64,000 bases of DNA, taken from assembly GCA_025331125.1 (NCBI GenBank), contig JAOALB010000088.1, positions 1 through 64,000 of the forward strand, given 5' to 3'. A model generated the notes under the pieces. It saw only the letters and a program-made list of their open reading frames with translations, did not search any database and was not told the origin of the DNA. This stretch comes from Mycogone perniciosa. Lineage: Eukaryota; Ascomycota; Sordariomycetes; Hypocreales; Hypocreaceae. Every line of letters starts with the position of its first letter. The stretch's first letter is position 1. Both the position numbers and the translations under genes were made by a program. Positions 46,049-60,400 of the stretch are shown here, piece by piece.

Positions 46049-47261
46049 TCAATCGGACCGCAGTTGTTTCCAGCCATATCGGTTGTTTGGATTGCCAAGA
46101 ATTCCCACCAGGTGGTGATCGTGAAAGTTGAAGCAGGTTTTCAAATTATACAGGTAATATTCCCGGCGAAGTGGCGAGTAAGTCTGCAAGAAGAACTCAA
46201 AGTTTCGGGTGAGGTTGTTCAACTTGTTAACGTAAAAGCGTAGAGAGTCCTTGTCACTGTATCCCTCTTCCCCCATGGCCACTCGAACAAGATTCAAATA
46301 CGCAGAGCCGTCGTCTTTTTTCTCAACCGAATTCAAGTCCTTGTAAAGGCCAGTAATGTCGTTGAAAATGGCAATGAATAGGGACAGCTGAACCAGGCAG
46401 GCATCATCAGCCGTGCAGAGATCGGCCTGGGCGGATGACATGTAAAGAATCATTGGCACTATTGTACCGATTGTCATGCTTCTCGTCTTGAGGATCTCCT
46501 GGGATGGCTGTTCGGCGCAAAATTTGTGGCCTTCCTCATATTGATAGTCGAAGTAAACAAGGAGAGAGTCAATTAATGCCTGCCTGCAGGTGACGAGGTG
46601 AAAGGAGCTTCCTCTTGAGCGGCATTAAATCCTCTTCTAAAATTCTTTGAGCATCGACGGCAGAGCGAAGCAACTCCTCCGGACAAGATCCCTTGAACTG
46701 CATTATGTCCTGGGTTGGACCACCTATCGTGATGGATTTGAGGTTTTCCAAGTACATCTTGCCCGCAGTTGCATGCAATTTATACAATGGGAGCCTTTCG
46801 CTAACCTCGTCCATCAGGAATATCCACGCAAAGTGACGGTGGAGTAGAATTCTTCTATCAAAGCTCATCTCAGACTCAAGTGAGCAGAAGCGGGACACAC
46901 TGATGGCCACGTCAGCAAGCGCTGGGCGGAAACAGTTGAAAAACGGCCACGCATGTAGATCTTTGGCAAGTCGAACTTCTATTTCATTGTCGTACTTAAG
47001 ATCCAAACTGGGTGGAAAGTATATCGCACACACATCTGTGTCAGTATGCATGGATTGATCCACTTCCTTCCAGTCAGTTAGAAACTTGAACCGTAAGTCG
47101 TTCCGGTTGTGTTTGAACGAGATCCCTGGGTTGTTCACATAAAACGGATATTTCGTTTCACTAGGTGGTTTCGACGTGGACAACTCCAAGGCCGAGTGTG
47201 GAGTTCCATTATGTCCATGTCCAGCCTGGGCATCGACTTCTTCGAGTTGGTCGTTTTGCAT
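46049..47261 (-). pseudogene. Class I terpene cyclase with 4-bp frameshifting duplication
   Basis: Family: class I terpene cyclases, which ionise a prenyl diphosphate and cyclise the cation. The first part (ATG 47261 to a stop at 46569) has the metal-binding motif FLMDEVSE (Asp151, Glu152, Glu155), a variant of DDxxE. The second part, in another frame, has the NSE-type motif NDITGLYKD and the late NNRY that supplies the diphosphate-sensing RY pair. The two frames meet at TGCCTGCC (46577-46584): if one TGCC unit were absent, the product would be about 402 residues, normal for the family, and the sequence reads smoothly through. No intron fits. The NSE motif has Gly for Ser and Asp for Glu, so activity was perhaps already altered. 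The product is unknown. Neighbours give no other biosynthetic genes. Confidence 0.8.
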
Positions 47262-48584
47262 TGTGGTTGGGATGTGTGGTCTGGTTTGTTAGGTGGATGT
47301 AGACCTCCTAAACATTTTTTTTTGGTGAGAAGGGGGAGTTGGCTTTTTATCTTCAAAATGAAGCAGAACGTGCTGTCGACCTACTCACCTCAACTGGGTA
47401 ATTCTTTTCTTATGACCGATTGGGCTATCCCCGACCTTCACATCTTAGCCCCGATACCTCACTCTTCGTTCTTCTTAGGCGGTTGTTGGTGATTGGCTGG
47501 AGATACAGCCCAAAGTTGCGTGATCTGAGATCTCAGCCAGCCGCATGTCGAGCTCGGCTAAGGCTGGAATGGATTCCCGAATACAACTGACAGCCTCCAA
47601 ATAGTCTGTATAGGTCAACAACTAAATCTAGTGCGACATTAGCATCTAGGCGGTATCATGTGAGTGGACTGTACCTAGTCAAGTTTAGTTAACCCTCAGA
47701 CAGCGGGTAAAATATCCTTTTCGTTGCTTCACTTACAAGCTCGTCAGAATTCCTACCTTGACGTGTCACGGTGTGTCGTGTTTCAGTCCAGCTTATAGTA
47801 ACACACAGAAACATAACCGTTAGCCATGAGCCTGCGTTATTTCGCCAGTCTAGCAAAGCTAGCTGTGTGTGATGACACCGTTGCTGCTCTTCGAGTAGTA
47901 CTAACAACTGTAAACCTTAGACACCGCGTTGCTTTTTGCTTGTATATGGCGTGTTATGTACACGTATGGCTATACAGAGTACTGTAGTTACTATTATGAA
48001 GAGACATGGCAATCCGCTAATGGCCACTTCAGACATCCAACCAGACTTTTGGTGTCGCTATCGGAGGAATCTAGTGGACTCCCCGGATTACCTGTCTCAG
48101 AGCCCCAATTATGTCGATCGCACTAGATATTCGGGTCGCCCCGCTGTCTAACGGCTGTAGGCGGGATTAACGCCGACCCGCCCAGTCTTAGACTCCTTAC
48201 CACCTTTCAGACAAGCATCAACTCAACACACAAACCACCAAGACAGTCTGTCAATGTCAGCTCAGAGATGGCGGTTATAACAGCTCTGTGCCATTCTATT
48301 CTTAGATTCCAACGCGTAACATCAGACGGTAGCGTTGGAAGGGGTACATTCTGCTGGTGCAATGTGAACACCCTATCTGGATCCTTCGGCAAATACCTTC
48401 TTTAACGGCTAATGTGGCTGGCTGGCATAAGGAGCTGATACAATAAATGGAGAAGCGGTCAGAGCCATACAGTCTACAAAGTAAAGAGCACCCCTAATTG
48501 ATTCCGAGACAATGACTTACAACGTGCTCCGTGGGCAAGCAGAGATTAACGGTCAAGAAAAAGCAACCATAGACGTCCATTTTC
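47262..48584. other. Intergenic, bordering the AT-rich block
   Basis: No gene supported. Base composition is normal up to about 48,580 and then changes sharply. Confidence 0.5.
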
Positions 48585-49179
48585 AGTCGTTTATTTATTT
48601 GTTTTATTATTTATATCTACTAAGTAAACTAATTATATAAATCCCTTATAGGCAATAGGATATTAAAAGCTAGCGGCTTGTGCTGCTATTCGCTAAATTT
48701 TAATTTATACAGGAAAAAGGGATCTAGGTAATATTAATTTATTTCTATTAAAAGAGGGCTATAAAGGTCTACTTCCTTTATTAATTTCTAAAAGGCTTTA
48801 CTTTTTAAAAGTTTAAATAAATAAAAAAAGGGTGTTTTTTAAAAAGATATTTAAAAGGAAAGGTTTAATTATTTTATATATTATAAAATAGTTTTATTTT
48901 TTTAATTTACTATATTTATAAATAAACCTTTTATTATATTTTAAACATTTATACTATTTTTAAAACTCTTTATAATTTAGTTTTTTATTAAAAGCCTATA
49001 AAGGATAATATATAAAAGTTTAAACTTTAATAGGGAAATTAAAGCTTTAAGTCTTTATTATTTATAGCCTTTTAAAGTTTTATTAAATTAATTTTACTCT
49101 TTTACTTCTATAACCTTTTTTTTAATTTACTTTTTAGTATATATAATTATAGCTTAATTTTATAATATAATTAAAAGAG

Positions 49180-49581
49180 TGTAATGATCCGGGTTAATTC
49201 TTAACAGTTAAACCGAGGTTTATAGGTTTATATTAACAGAAAGGTTAAGGATAAATACTAAGCAGGGTAATATAGTTACTATTCTATAAAACTAGTAGTT
49301 CAGGTAAATAATTGTATTAATGACTATCTAAATAACTATATTAAATAATGATAGTTTATCCAGTTTTATATATAAAGGAAATATATAGTAAATGTTTTTA
49401 GATTATATATAGATTATAGTTGCGTTGGATTACCTTAGCTTATGCTTCGTGATCTAAGTGATCTATAGTCTATAATAATCCGAGTAATCCTTTTTAATTA
49501 ATTAGTCGTTCTATTATTCTTCTAGGGTATATATCGCCCTGAACCTTTTATATAACTATAAAAGGGTTAGGTTATAATACA
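49180..49581 (-). repeat. LTR-like unit
   Basis: Read on the minus strand, 402 bp starting TGTATTATAACC and ending GGATCATTACA, so with TG...CA ends and a short TGTA/TACA inverted pair. Directly 5' of it on that strand is a purine tract (AACAGGAGGGGGA, about 49585-49597), as expected for the polypurine tract next to a 3' LTR. No partner LTR was found in the window. Confidence 0.45.
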
Positions 49582-51312
49582 ATATCCCCCTCCTGTTAAT
49601 TTTATCCCTAAGACTTTGCCTATTGTATATAAATACTATGCCTCCCCTTATAAGTGTAATGTTTCTTTTTCCTTTTTTATATACGCGGTATTAATAATAT
49701 AAATTGTATTGAAAAGAGCTATTCTTTTAAAACCCTTTAGCGTTTAGCCCTTGCATCTTCCATTAAAGAACTAGGTTTCGAAATTATACTTTATTTATAT
49801 TATCGTTCTTGTAGGTATACTTATAAGATAATAGACGGGGTATTTTAATGCTAGGAGTGCGTCTGATAGGGTTATTCTTATAATAGTTTTAGGCTGCCGG
49901 TAAGCACTTATAAGTGTTTCTGTCTCTCTTATATTTTTCTTCTTTTTTAATTTTTAGTATCTCGGATTACTTTAAAGTATAAGCGATTAAAGGCGCAGGA
50001 ATAAAAGGCAGAGCTTAAATTAGCAGAATTATATCGCAAGTCTTTTAAGCCTTTAGCGCAATTAACTTGCCTTTATACCTAGCGTAAAGCATTAATAACA
50101 AAAAGAGTAAAGATAGTAAATCTTAGGTTAAAAAGTGTTAAAAAGGAGGGCTAAAAAGTAAGGATTTCAGTGTATTTGGGTAGCCTTCCTATTCTGGCTA
50201 GACCCGGAATCAGGCCCGACGCTAGGACCGAGTTCTGGAGGAACTTTGGTGTAAGTCAGGAAATTTCTGTTATCTTTAACGATAACAATTAAGCTAGGAC
50301 CAGCTACCCCGCCTACCCTAGACTCAATATAATAGGCATAATGGCTATTGTGAAAAATCTGACTAAAATGGTTTCCTGTTTATATAGCTGTAAGTCGATT
50401 TGGATGATTTCCTATATAAATGAATTTTGCGGAAAATAGGAATAAGGCTATAAACCTAATTCTGCTACTGCATTCCTATTATTTAATTGAAGGACTATTA
50501 TAAAAGATAAAGCTATTATTTATACAATTACTTTTATACTGGCTATATATATACTAGATATTCTATAACTTTTAGCTATTAGATTATTTACAGTTCAATT
50601 ATTTATCTATTATTAGCCTAATTAAACTCTTAGTTATTTCCTTATTACTGCATTATATACAGCTTCCTAGAAGCTATATATAAATAAGGTTTAGTATAAC
50701 CTTGTTATTTTAATAAAAAGTATAAATAAATTAAATAAGGCTAAATATTGCAAAGTAAAAGCTGCTATTAATATATACTCTTTTAAGGCTGCCAATATAA
50801 TTAACTAGACTGCTTTTAGGCTGTTTAATTTGTTATTAGTAAGTTAAGATTTTGGTAGCATTATTATAAAGTTATTTAAAAGTATTGAAAGTATTTTTTA
50901 AATTCCCAGGAGTTATATTCCTCTCTATAGTTTTTCTATTTAATTAAATACTAGTATTTACTGTTTTCTATTTTTATAGCTTTAATTTCCTTAATTTTGT
51001 ATTCTTCTTTAACTAGTAAAACCTTAATTAAGTCTATAATTAGTTTATTTTTTAATTTATGTTATAATACTTTTTTAAGTAGTAAAATATAAAATACTAG
51101 GTAAATTTAAATACTATTTAATAGTATAAGTTTATAAATAACTTTTAAAATAACCTTTTTAACTAAGTAAAGTCTAAATTTCTTAAAGTTTAATTTATTG
51201 TTTAATTGTATTATTTTAATATTTACAGTCTTTTTTCCTGGCAAATAATAGTATAGGTAAATTATATCTCCCTCTTTAAAGATTAGTCCCTTTAATCTAT
51301 ATTTATATAATA

Positions 51313-51428
51313 AACCGTTATACTATCACGCTAACAGGCAAAAGAATAGGCTAATAATTGCATTTATAGCAATTATTATAACGGTACCAACTGTATATAA
51401 GGGAAACATGCTCGGAACATGACATAAT
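51313..51428 (+). repeat. Direct repeat copy A
   Basis: About 115 bp matching 51665-51779. Both contain GCTAACAGGCAAAAGAATAG and a small inverted pair AATAATTGC/GCAATTATT. Differences between copies are nearly all C/T or G/A. Confidence 0.75.
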
Positions 51429-51664
51429 ACCCCTCTCTCTTAGGGCTTGTCCTTAAGCTTAAAGCAACGACCAGATAGGGTAAACGACATCCTATCCTTC
51501 AGGTCCATATAGTTATTCTATCCCCCAAGCGCATACTATAGTTGCTGTACCTGCCTACAGTACTGTCGTATAGTGGGCTTATTAGCGGCGGAGGTCTATA
51601 AATTACGGAACACTAATACAATTTAAACCTAAGGCCACCAGCTATACGCAATTATTGTATAACG

Positions 51665-51779
51665 AACTGTTATACCGTTACGCTAACAGGCAAAAGAATA
51701 GGCTAATAATTGCATTTATAGCAATTATTATAACAGTACTAACTGTATATAAAGGAAACGTGCTCGGAATATAATAATT
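51665..51779 (+). repeat. Direct repeat copy B
   Basis: Partner of 51313-51428, 352 bp downstream. The pair encloses a 235-bp island of normal composition, so the whole looks like a short LTR-type or duplicated unit. Confidence 0.75.
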
Positions 51780-54700
51780 TATTAGTATACTTCTTTATTC
51801 TTTCCTATATAAAGTAAAGATATACCTATATTTCTTTATATAACTGCTTTATTTCTTTAACTTTAAACTATTACTGTTATAAGATATCTATATAATTAAT
51901 AACTTTTTTACTTAATTATTTTAATTAAAGTTAATATAACTTTTTAAATAAGCTTTAATAATCTAGTTAATATATTTTATTTATTTATTTATCTATAAGT
52001 AATAGGCAGTATTAAGTTTATAATTTATATTTAATTAATTTATAAATACTTACTAGAATTTAAATATAAAGGTTAATTTTTAGTTACAAATAATTTTAGC
52101 TAGAATTATATAATTAACTGCAATAAATTGCAAAAATATATAAGGTAGTGTTTCTAGATTTATTACTTTTTTATATAAAAAAAAGTAAAAGTATTTAATA
52201 AATTAGTCTATAATTATTAAAATACTATTATATTTAATGTTTAATTTTAATTTAATAAATAATAGTAATTTAATAATAAAACTTAATAAAATTAAGTTTT
52301 ATAGTTATTTTAATACTAGTAAAAGTTAAAGTTTACTATATCGTTTATACTTTAAGGTTTTAATTATTTTATATATTATATAGCAAAAAACAATATTTTA
52401 TATAATTTTCTTAAGCCTTTAAAACTTAAAATACCTTTAAATTTATTTATAAGTTTTATAAATACCTTTATATTTATATATTAAATATTAATAACTTTTA
52501 TAACTATATTCTTTTAAAGCTTATTTAAGATTTAAGTCTTTTTATTTTATTATTAAGTTTTTTTATTATTAAACTCTATATCCTCTAGGAATTTATTATT
52601 ATCCTAGGTAATATAATACTCTTTAATATATTAAAGTATAGTATTATTATTAAATACTTTATATATAGCTTAAAGTGCTATTTATTAATAATATCCTTTA
52701 AAGGTTTATTTTAAAATCTGCCTGATATACTTAATCTCTCCTTAATTATAATTGGCTTATCTATTAAATATATCTGTTTATTTATTTTTAGATCCCCTTT
52801 AATAAATTAAAATATAATTAAATTCTAAAAAATATTTTATATAACGGATTTACTTTTTAAAGAGTTATTAAATTATCAGGAAATATATAATATTTTTATA
52901 GTTAATATATACTTTAACTTTATAGATGCCTTTTAATAAATAATATTGCTATTTTTTAAATATAAAAATAATAGTAAAGAATTCTTTATTATATATTAAA
53001 TAGGTTAATTCTATACTATATAGTACTTAAAAATAAAAGGCTATAAAGTATAGTTTACTATTTTTATCTTTTTAATTAAATTAAACTTTTATAGTAAAGT
53101 TAAAAGCATTTATTTTAACTTTTATTTCTTTAAATAAATTAAATATAATAAATATAGGTTTTTTTAAAATTAACTACTTAAGTTTATTAAAGGCTTCTTA
53201 TATATTTAATATTTATAGAGACTTTTAATCCTTTTTAATAACTTTATAAAGAGTTTATATAATACTTTTATAGCTTTTAATCAATTATTAATAATAGTTA
53301 GCGAGTCTTAAAAGGCTTTAAACTTCTTTAACTGTTATAAGTATAATTTATCGAGAGGGAATCAGCGCTCTAAATATATATACACACTAATAACAACCGG
53401 AATAAAGCGCGGGAACCGCGCTCTTAATAGAACCATAAAGCCGTAATTAAATAATATAGGGACTAAAAGATACTGCGAATCATTTAATTATAATATCTAT
53501 AGTCGAAAGCAATTAGTAGTTACCTTTTTATACTTTAATAGCTATAAGATTATAAGTAAAGGTAATATATTAAAAGAGAATGCGGGTTGGTTTTTATTAA
53601 ATTAAATCTATCTATTTATCGTTATAGTTTTATACCTCTTTAATTTAATAATTGCTTAAATAAATAATTAACTTTATTTAGGTAGGCTAGTAAAAAGGAT
53701 TATAAATATATTAAATATATTGATTATATTTAATAAAAGCCTCCCTATAAGTATTTATAAATAAAAAAGCAAATCTTAATAAAACATTTATTTAACTAAA
53801 CCTCCTAATATTAATATTATAATTCCTTAAAGTAAACGTTAATAATATAAAGAAATAATGAAATAAATATATTTTAAAAAAAGGAAAAATAAAAATAAAA
53901 ATACTATTATATATACTATTAATATCTTCATATTTAATCTAAATTAAATTATTCTCCCTATATTAAAACTGCTATAATTAAACAGTTTTATTTTAATAAC
54001 CTATATTTATCGCCAGGCATTTTAAGCTACTATCTGCTTATTTTATATTAATTATTTTATTGCTTAAATAAATGCGCAGATTTACTTTTATATATTATCT
54101 TAAGCCGATTTATTTATTAATCCTAGTAAGGTTATGCTATACTATATATTTAAGGCTGTAATTCTCTGAACTTAAAGATATTAAGGTATCCTTTTTCCTA
54201 TTACTACCATAAAAGCTACTATTATAGCCTATCCTCTTTTATTTAATTTTATAAAGCTTTTTCTATTTTCTTTTATTGCCTTTTAATTAAGCTTTATAGT
54301 TATTCCTAAAACTCTTTCCTTTTCTAAATCTTAATTATCCTTTAATTTATTAAAGGAATTATTATTGTCTTTAAAAAAAATTAAATCCTCTTTTAAACTC
54401 TTTATATCTTTTAATAATACTAGCGCAGTTAATAAAAGTTCTATAGGTTATAGTATTACCGAGAAATATATAAATCTACTTTTAATTATTAATCCTATTA
54501 TTGCCTTTACTATAAACGCTGCTTAAATAATTAAGCTAGCAGTATTATTTTCCTTTTTCACTACTAGTATAGTTTATAAAGCTAAAGAGATTATTTTTCT
54601 TTTTCCTAGCTGCAGCTAGTTTAGTTATATAGTAGTAGGTATAGGTATAGTTAAAGTTAAAGGTTAAGTTTTAAAAGTTAACTGTAGATATTATATCCTA

Positions 54701-57499
54701 GTTTATTTATATACTATTAAAAGAATAAACAGTTACTAAAAGAAGCTATTATTATAATAAATTAAATAGTTTTCTTTTATAAAATTATTTACTAATACTT
54801 TGAAATCCACTAAACACTACTTATTAATCTTTAATATATTCCCTTTATAAATTATCTTTAAAGGTACCTATTAACTTTAATTAAACTCGATTAAATAATG
54901 CTTAAACGAAAAAGGCAGGATATCGTTTATCTTTACTTTAAAGTTTATAACTGTAAATTTATTTACAGCTATTACTTAATATAAAACCTAAACTATATCT
55001 ATATAGCTTTTAGTAAAGGTTTTAAAGTATAAATATTAATATTAATTTTAAAGTAAAAGTTTAAACCTTTTTAAGTTAATTATCTTATATTCTTTAAAGC
55101 TAAAAGAGATTAAAATTCTACTTAAAGGTTTCGCTAATTAACTTAACTTAATACTAATAAATCCCTAAAGTATTTATTAAATCTAGAACAGGCTTAAATA
55201 GCTGCATTTATTAAACTTAAGTTATTCTATATATAAAAGTATATAAAAATTAAATAAATAAAGGAATCCGGCTTTTTTAAATATAGAGGCCTATAAGTTA
55301 AAGAATCATTATATACAGCATTTATAGTTATCTTTATTAAAGTTAAAGTAAGAGAGGTACCTTTATTTATTAGAAATATAAGCGCACTAGTATTAAAGAA
55401 AATAAATCAACCCTATAAAGATTTATCTTCCTTTTATAAAGCTTTAAAAGTATTATAGTCTATTAAAAATCCTAAAAGCTTAAAATATTATTTAATTAAA
55501 AGCAGCTACGCCTTTAAATGCATTTTAAAGTATTAAAATCTTTATTTAAGCAGCTTCTACTATTAATAGTCCTTTTACTACTATATAAAGTATTATATTT
55601 AAGTTAAAGTTTACTGCCTAGTTTTTGCAGGAAAGGTTATATAGGACATTATAAATATTAATAATATAAAAAAGCTATATAAATTTCTCAATATCTAATA
55701 TCTATAAAGGTTTAATATAATATAAGGTACTATTAATAAATAATTTATTAATAGGTAACTATAGGTAACTATTAATATATTAATCGAGTTAAGGGTAGAT
55801 TTATATTAGTTAATAGCTATACTGGCTTACTAGTAAGCTATTAATAAGGTTTTATTCTTTTAGCTTATAGAAATTGCTAGCGCAGTTAAAGGATATTTAG
55901 CTATTATAATAGGGGAGTAAAATTTTTAATTTACCTTTTATAAATTAAAAAAATAAAGTAAAAAAGTATAGGTCTTTTTTTAAGTAAAATATTATAATAA
56001 AGAAAAAAGGGGATTAAATAAAATTAAATAGTTATAAAATAAAATTTAAGTTAAAGGTAATATTTAGGCTAATATAAAATAGATTTTTAATAGGTAAAAG
56101 AGAAAGAAAGAAAAAAAGAAAATATAGTATTACTTTTTATCTTTTTATAGGCGCAGGTATATAGTTTAGTATATAAAGTGATTTTCTTTATTATATATAA
56201 ATTACTACTCTTTTAAAGTAACCTTTTATAACTTATTTGCCTTTTTCTCTTTTTTCTTTTCTATTTTTCTTTTACTCCCTTTTCCTTTTCTTTATTTTAT
56301 TATTTAATTATAGAAAATCCTGCTAAAAAGGGCTATTATTAGTTGCCTAATATAGCTGGCCTTATTAATATACCTATTATTAATAAAAAGACTTTTAAGG
56401 AGATTTCTTTATCTTAAAAGGGTTAAACTTAGCTTTACTTTCTTATTTAACTATCTACTTTAAATAAAGCTTTAATAAATAAATATTATTTAATTAATAT
56501 CTTTACTTTAATTCTCTTTAAATTTAAAAGTATTTTATTATTTAAATTATTAGTAATATAAATATTAGTTAATTAAACCTACTAATCTATTTAAAGGTTA
56601 CCTTTTCCCTTTTATTTAAATTATCTTTATGTTTATTATCCTTTATAAAAAGTTATACTTTTAAAGAATACTTTTAGTATTATACCTTTAAAGGTTCTTA
56701 ATCCTATTTTTAAAATATTATATATACTATTAAAGGAAAAATACTTAAATTAATCTATATCCAAGCAGAGATTTTATATATTTATAGGTAGTTTTTTTAT
56801 ATTCTTTTTAAGCGGATAAAGTATATTAAAGCCTTATTTATATTACTTTATAGGCAGTATAATCCCTAGTTTTATTATAGGTGCTTTTAGACTTAGTTTA
56901 TTATTATTATAGCTGCTAAAAAGTATATCCTATTTCCTTTTTATAACTTTATTTTTATTTTAAGTTTCTACTAAAAGGACTATTTAAATTGCTTTTAATT
57001 TAAGGCCTTTTTATATATTTAGCGATATCTTTTTAACTACTAGCTTTAATAAAGCAATTAAAATATAGCTATTACCTTTTTTAAAAGAGATTAAGCACTT
57101 TCTTTTATTAAGCTAATAGTCTTTAATTATTTTAATTTTTTAATAGCCTTTTATTTTATAAAAAACTTCCTTTATTTTACTGGAAATTAAAAAGTAAAAC
57201 GTTAATTTAATAGGTTTAGAAATTTATTTTAGCCTTTACTATTAAAAGTAAAAGGTTAATATAAAGTAAAGTAATTAATAAACTATTTAATTTTATAGTT
57301 TTTCTTTTTATAGTGTAATTAAATTATACTTTTTATAGGCAAGGCAGTAAACTTTAATTTAATAGCTGTCTTTTCCTCTTTAAAAAATAATATTTAGCAA
57401 TTGTTTTTAAAAATATTATCTTTTACTCCTACCTATATATCCTTTATATAAAAGTAGTTATTTTAATTTATTTTATTTATCCTAAAAATTACTACCTTA

Positions 57500-60400
57500 A
57501 AGTATTATAAGGGATTATATTTTAATTAATATATCCCCTCCTCTTTTAATCCGCAGATATATATTTTAGTTTTTAGCTAGATTATTTAATTTAATAACCT
57601 ATATATCTTTTTAGCGGTTAAAGGGTTACTATAATATTCGCTAGGTTTTTAGCTGTTAATAATCTTAATTATAGCTTTATTACTTACTTTATCTTTAAAT
57701 ATATTATTACTTATTTTTAAGCTTTTATTTATATAGCTTTTATTATTATCTTTAGCTATCTATTAATTAAATTTATCTTTTATAAACTTCTTTAAATATT
57801 CCTTTAAATAGGTTTTATTAAATAAAATACTATTTAATATTTTTAGCCTATAAGCGTTTATTATTCCTACTTAAAACTTAATTTTAAATAATTTTAATTA
57901 ATATATCTTTAACTTTATATCTTTTAATAAATCCCTTTAGCGTTTTATATTATAAAATAGGATAAGGTTATTAAAAAAGAGAGGCTTAATTACTTTTTAT
58001 AGAAAATATTCATTATTAGCGTTTATCCTTTTAGCTAATATTTAATAAAATACTATTACTTTATTTTAAGTTATTTTTATATTTTCCTCCTTTTTTTTAA
58101 AAATATATATATATATTATTAATTAATCTTTTATTATATAAACTTTATCCTAATTAATTAGCTGCTAGGTAAACAGTTTTATTTTTAAAGGGAAAATTAG
58201 TTTTTAGCTGAATAATAGGTAAAATATAAAGTATTTTATTAAGCCTTTTATAGTATATCTGTTAGCTATAATTGCTTTATCTAGGTTCTAAAACTACTTT
58301 TTATTGCATTTAGCTATTTTTATTAATATTAATATTAAACTTTAATAACTAACCTTTATAGGGGTATTAACTTTAAAGTTATATATTAATATCTAAATAA
58401 TTTTAATACCTAGATTAATTAATACCTATAAAAGCATTTTCTTTATTTTAAGTCTTTTATTTATAATAGCCTAAATTATTACATTAAATTAATAAATCTA
58501 TTTAAAGATAAACTTTATTATTATTGCAGATAATAAAGTTATTATAAATTTTACTTTTACCTATTTATAAAAGTTATATTTTCTTTCAAATAACTAAATA
58601 TATTTATAGTTGCTTAAAATATATTAAATATTAAAATAGTCCTACTTTATAAATTTAATTAATTTTATTACTATAGCTAGTTCTTTAAAGCAGTATAAGT
58701 TAAAGCTTTAATATTAAAGGTATAATATAATAGCTTTATATATATTATTTTATATTTATAGCCACTAGTATTTTTCCTTTAAAAATTAGAAAATTATTTC
58801 CTGTCTTTTATAACCTATTTTTATATAGTATTATTAAATAGCTATTTTCTTTCTAGTTAAAGTATCAAAGATAAATGCAGGCTAATAGCAATATTTTATT
58901 AATTTAGCCTATAACCTTTTATCTTTTATTTAAAACCTTTTTACTTTATTCTTTAATTATTAAAAGTTTATAGTTAAAAGATTAAATAGTCTTTATATTA
59001 TTTATAAGTATTGCGCAATTTATTAAACCTTTTCGCTATACTTTTCTCTTAGTAAAGTAAATAAAGTTATACTTAAATATATATCTATAAAATCTTTTAA
59101 ATCCCTTTTTTTCTAAGCTTTAACTTTATTTATAGCAGTTATTAGCTTATAGAATAAAGTATTTACTATAATATTCTTTTTTCTTAAAATATATTTAACT
59201 GTAAAGTTAAAAAGGAAAATATAGTTAATCTACTAAGTTATATACCTGCCAGGGATATTATTAATCCTATTATTTATTTAATTAATAACTATTTTAGCGT
59301 TTATTTTTAATATAAATAAAAAGTCTGTAAATATAAATATATAGCCTTTTAAAGGCTTAAAGTAAAGCTTTATACTTTTCTTTATAGCATTATACTTTAT
59401 TTTTAATAAAAGCTAATATTTACTTTTATATTAAATTAACTATTTTTTTCCTTTTATAACTTATATTAAAACAGCCCCCTAGCCTATTATACTAGCATTA
59501 ACTATTAAAATTACTTCCTTATATCTTTTATTTATATTTAGTATTACTAGTATTAAAGTAAAGGTAATAAATTCTTTAAGTTTATTTATAGTTTACTGCT
59601 GCTTTTTAATATATTTTTAAAAGGCATTTTTCTTTAATAGACTAGTTAAAGGCTTTATAATCTAGGTAAAGTATTTAATTTAGTATCTATAATAGTTAAG
59701 TAAACTAAAAAAGGATTAAACTTTATTAATAGTTTTATAGTTTTTTTATTTAATTTTAATAATTTTCCTAGTTATTAATTATTATCCCTTTATATTATAT
59801 AAATATCCTCTTAACTTAGCCAATTTTTAATAAAAGATTAATTTTACTGCTAAGATAATATATTTTAAAAGTTTAATATTAATAAAGGTTTTATTTAAAT
59901 TCTAAAGGTACTTTAAAATATAATATTAAACTTTAAGTATTGCTTTTTTATTATTATATATAGATTTTAATCCTTATACTGCAATATTATTTAAAAATAA
60001 TCGATATACTATAAATATAAAATTAAATAATATCTATAAAATAATATATTAAAATTATACTATTAAGTTTATAATACCTATTAAAAGGGTATAGTATTTT
60101 AAAAGGCTAATAAGGCTTGTAAATATAGTTATATTTTAATTTCTTTTATTAAAAGGGATTTAATTATATATTAAGACAAAGTTTAATAATAATAGTATTA
60201 TATAGCCTATAAAATCCTTGCTAAATTAATTAACGCTTAAAGGAATAAAGGTATCCCTAATAGTTACTTTATTTATCTATATAATAGAATTAATAAAGTA
60301 AAGGCTACTGTCTTTCTTTTATATTAAAATGAATAGGTTCCTATATAGCCTATAGACTTCTTTTAAATAGCCTTTTTTAATATAGACTTACAGTAAATTA

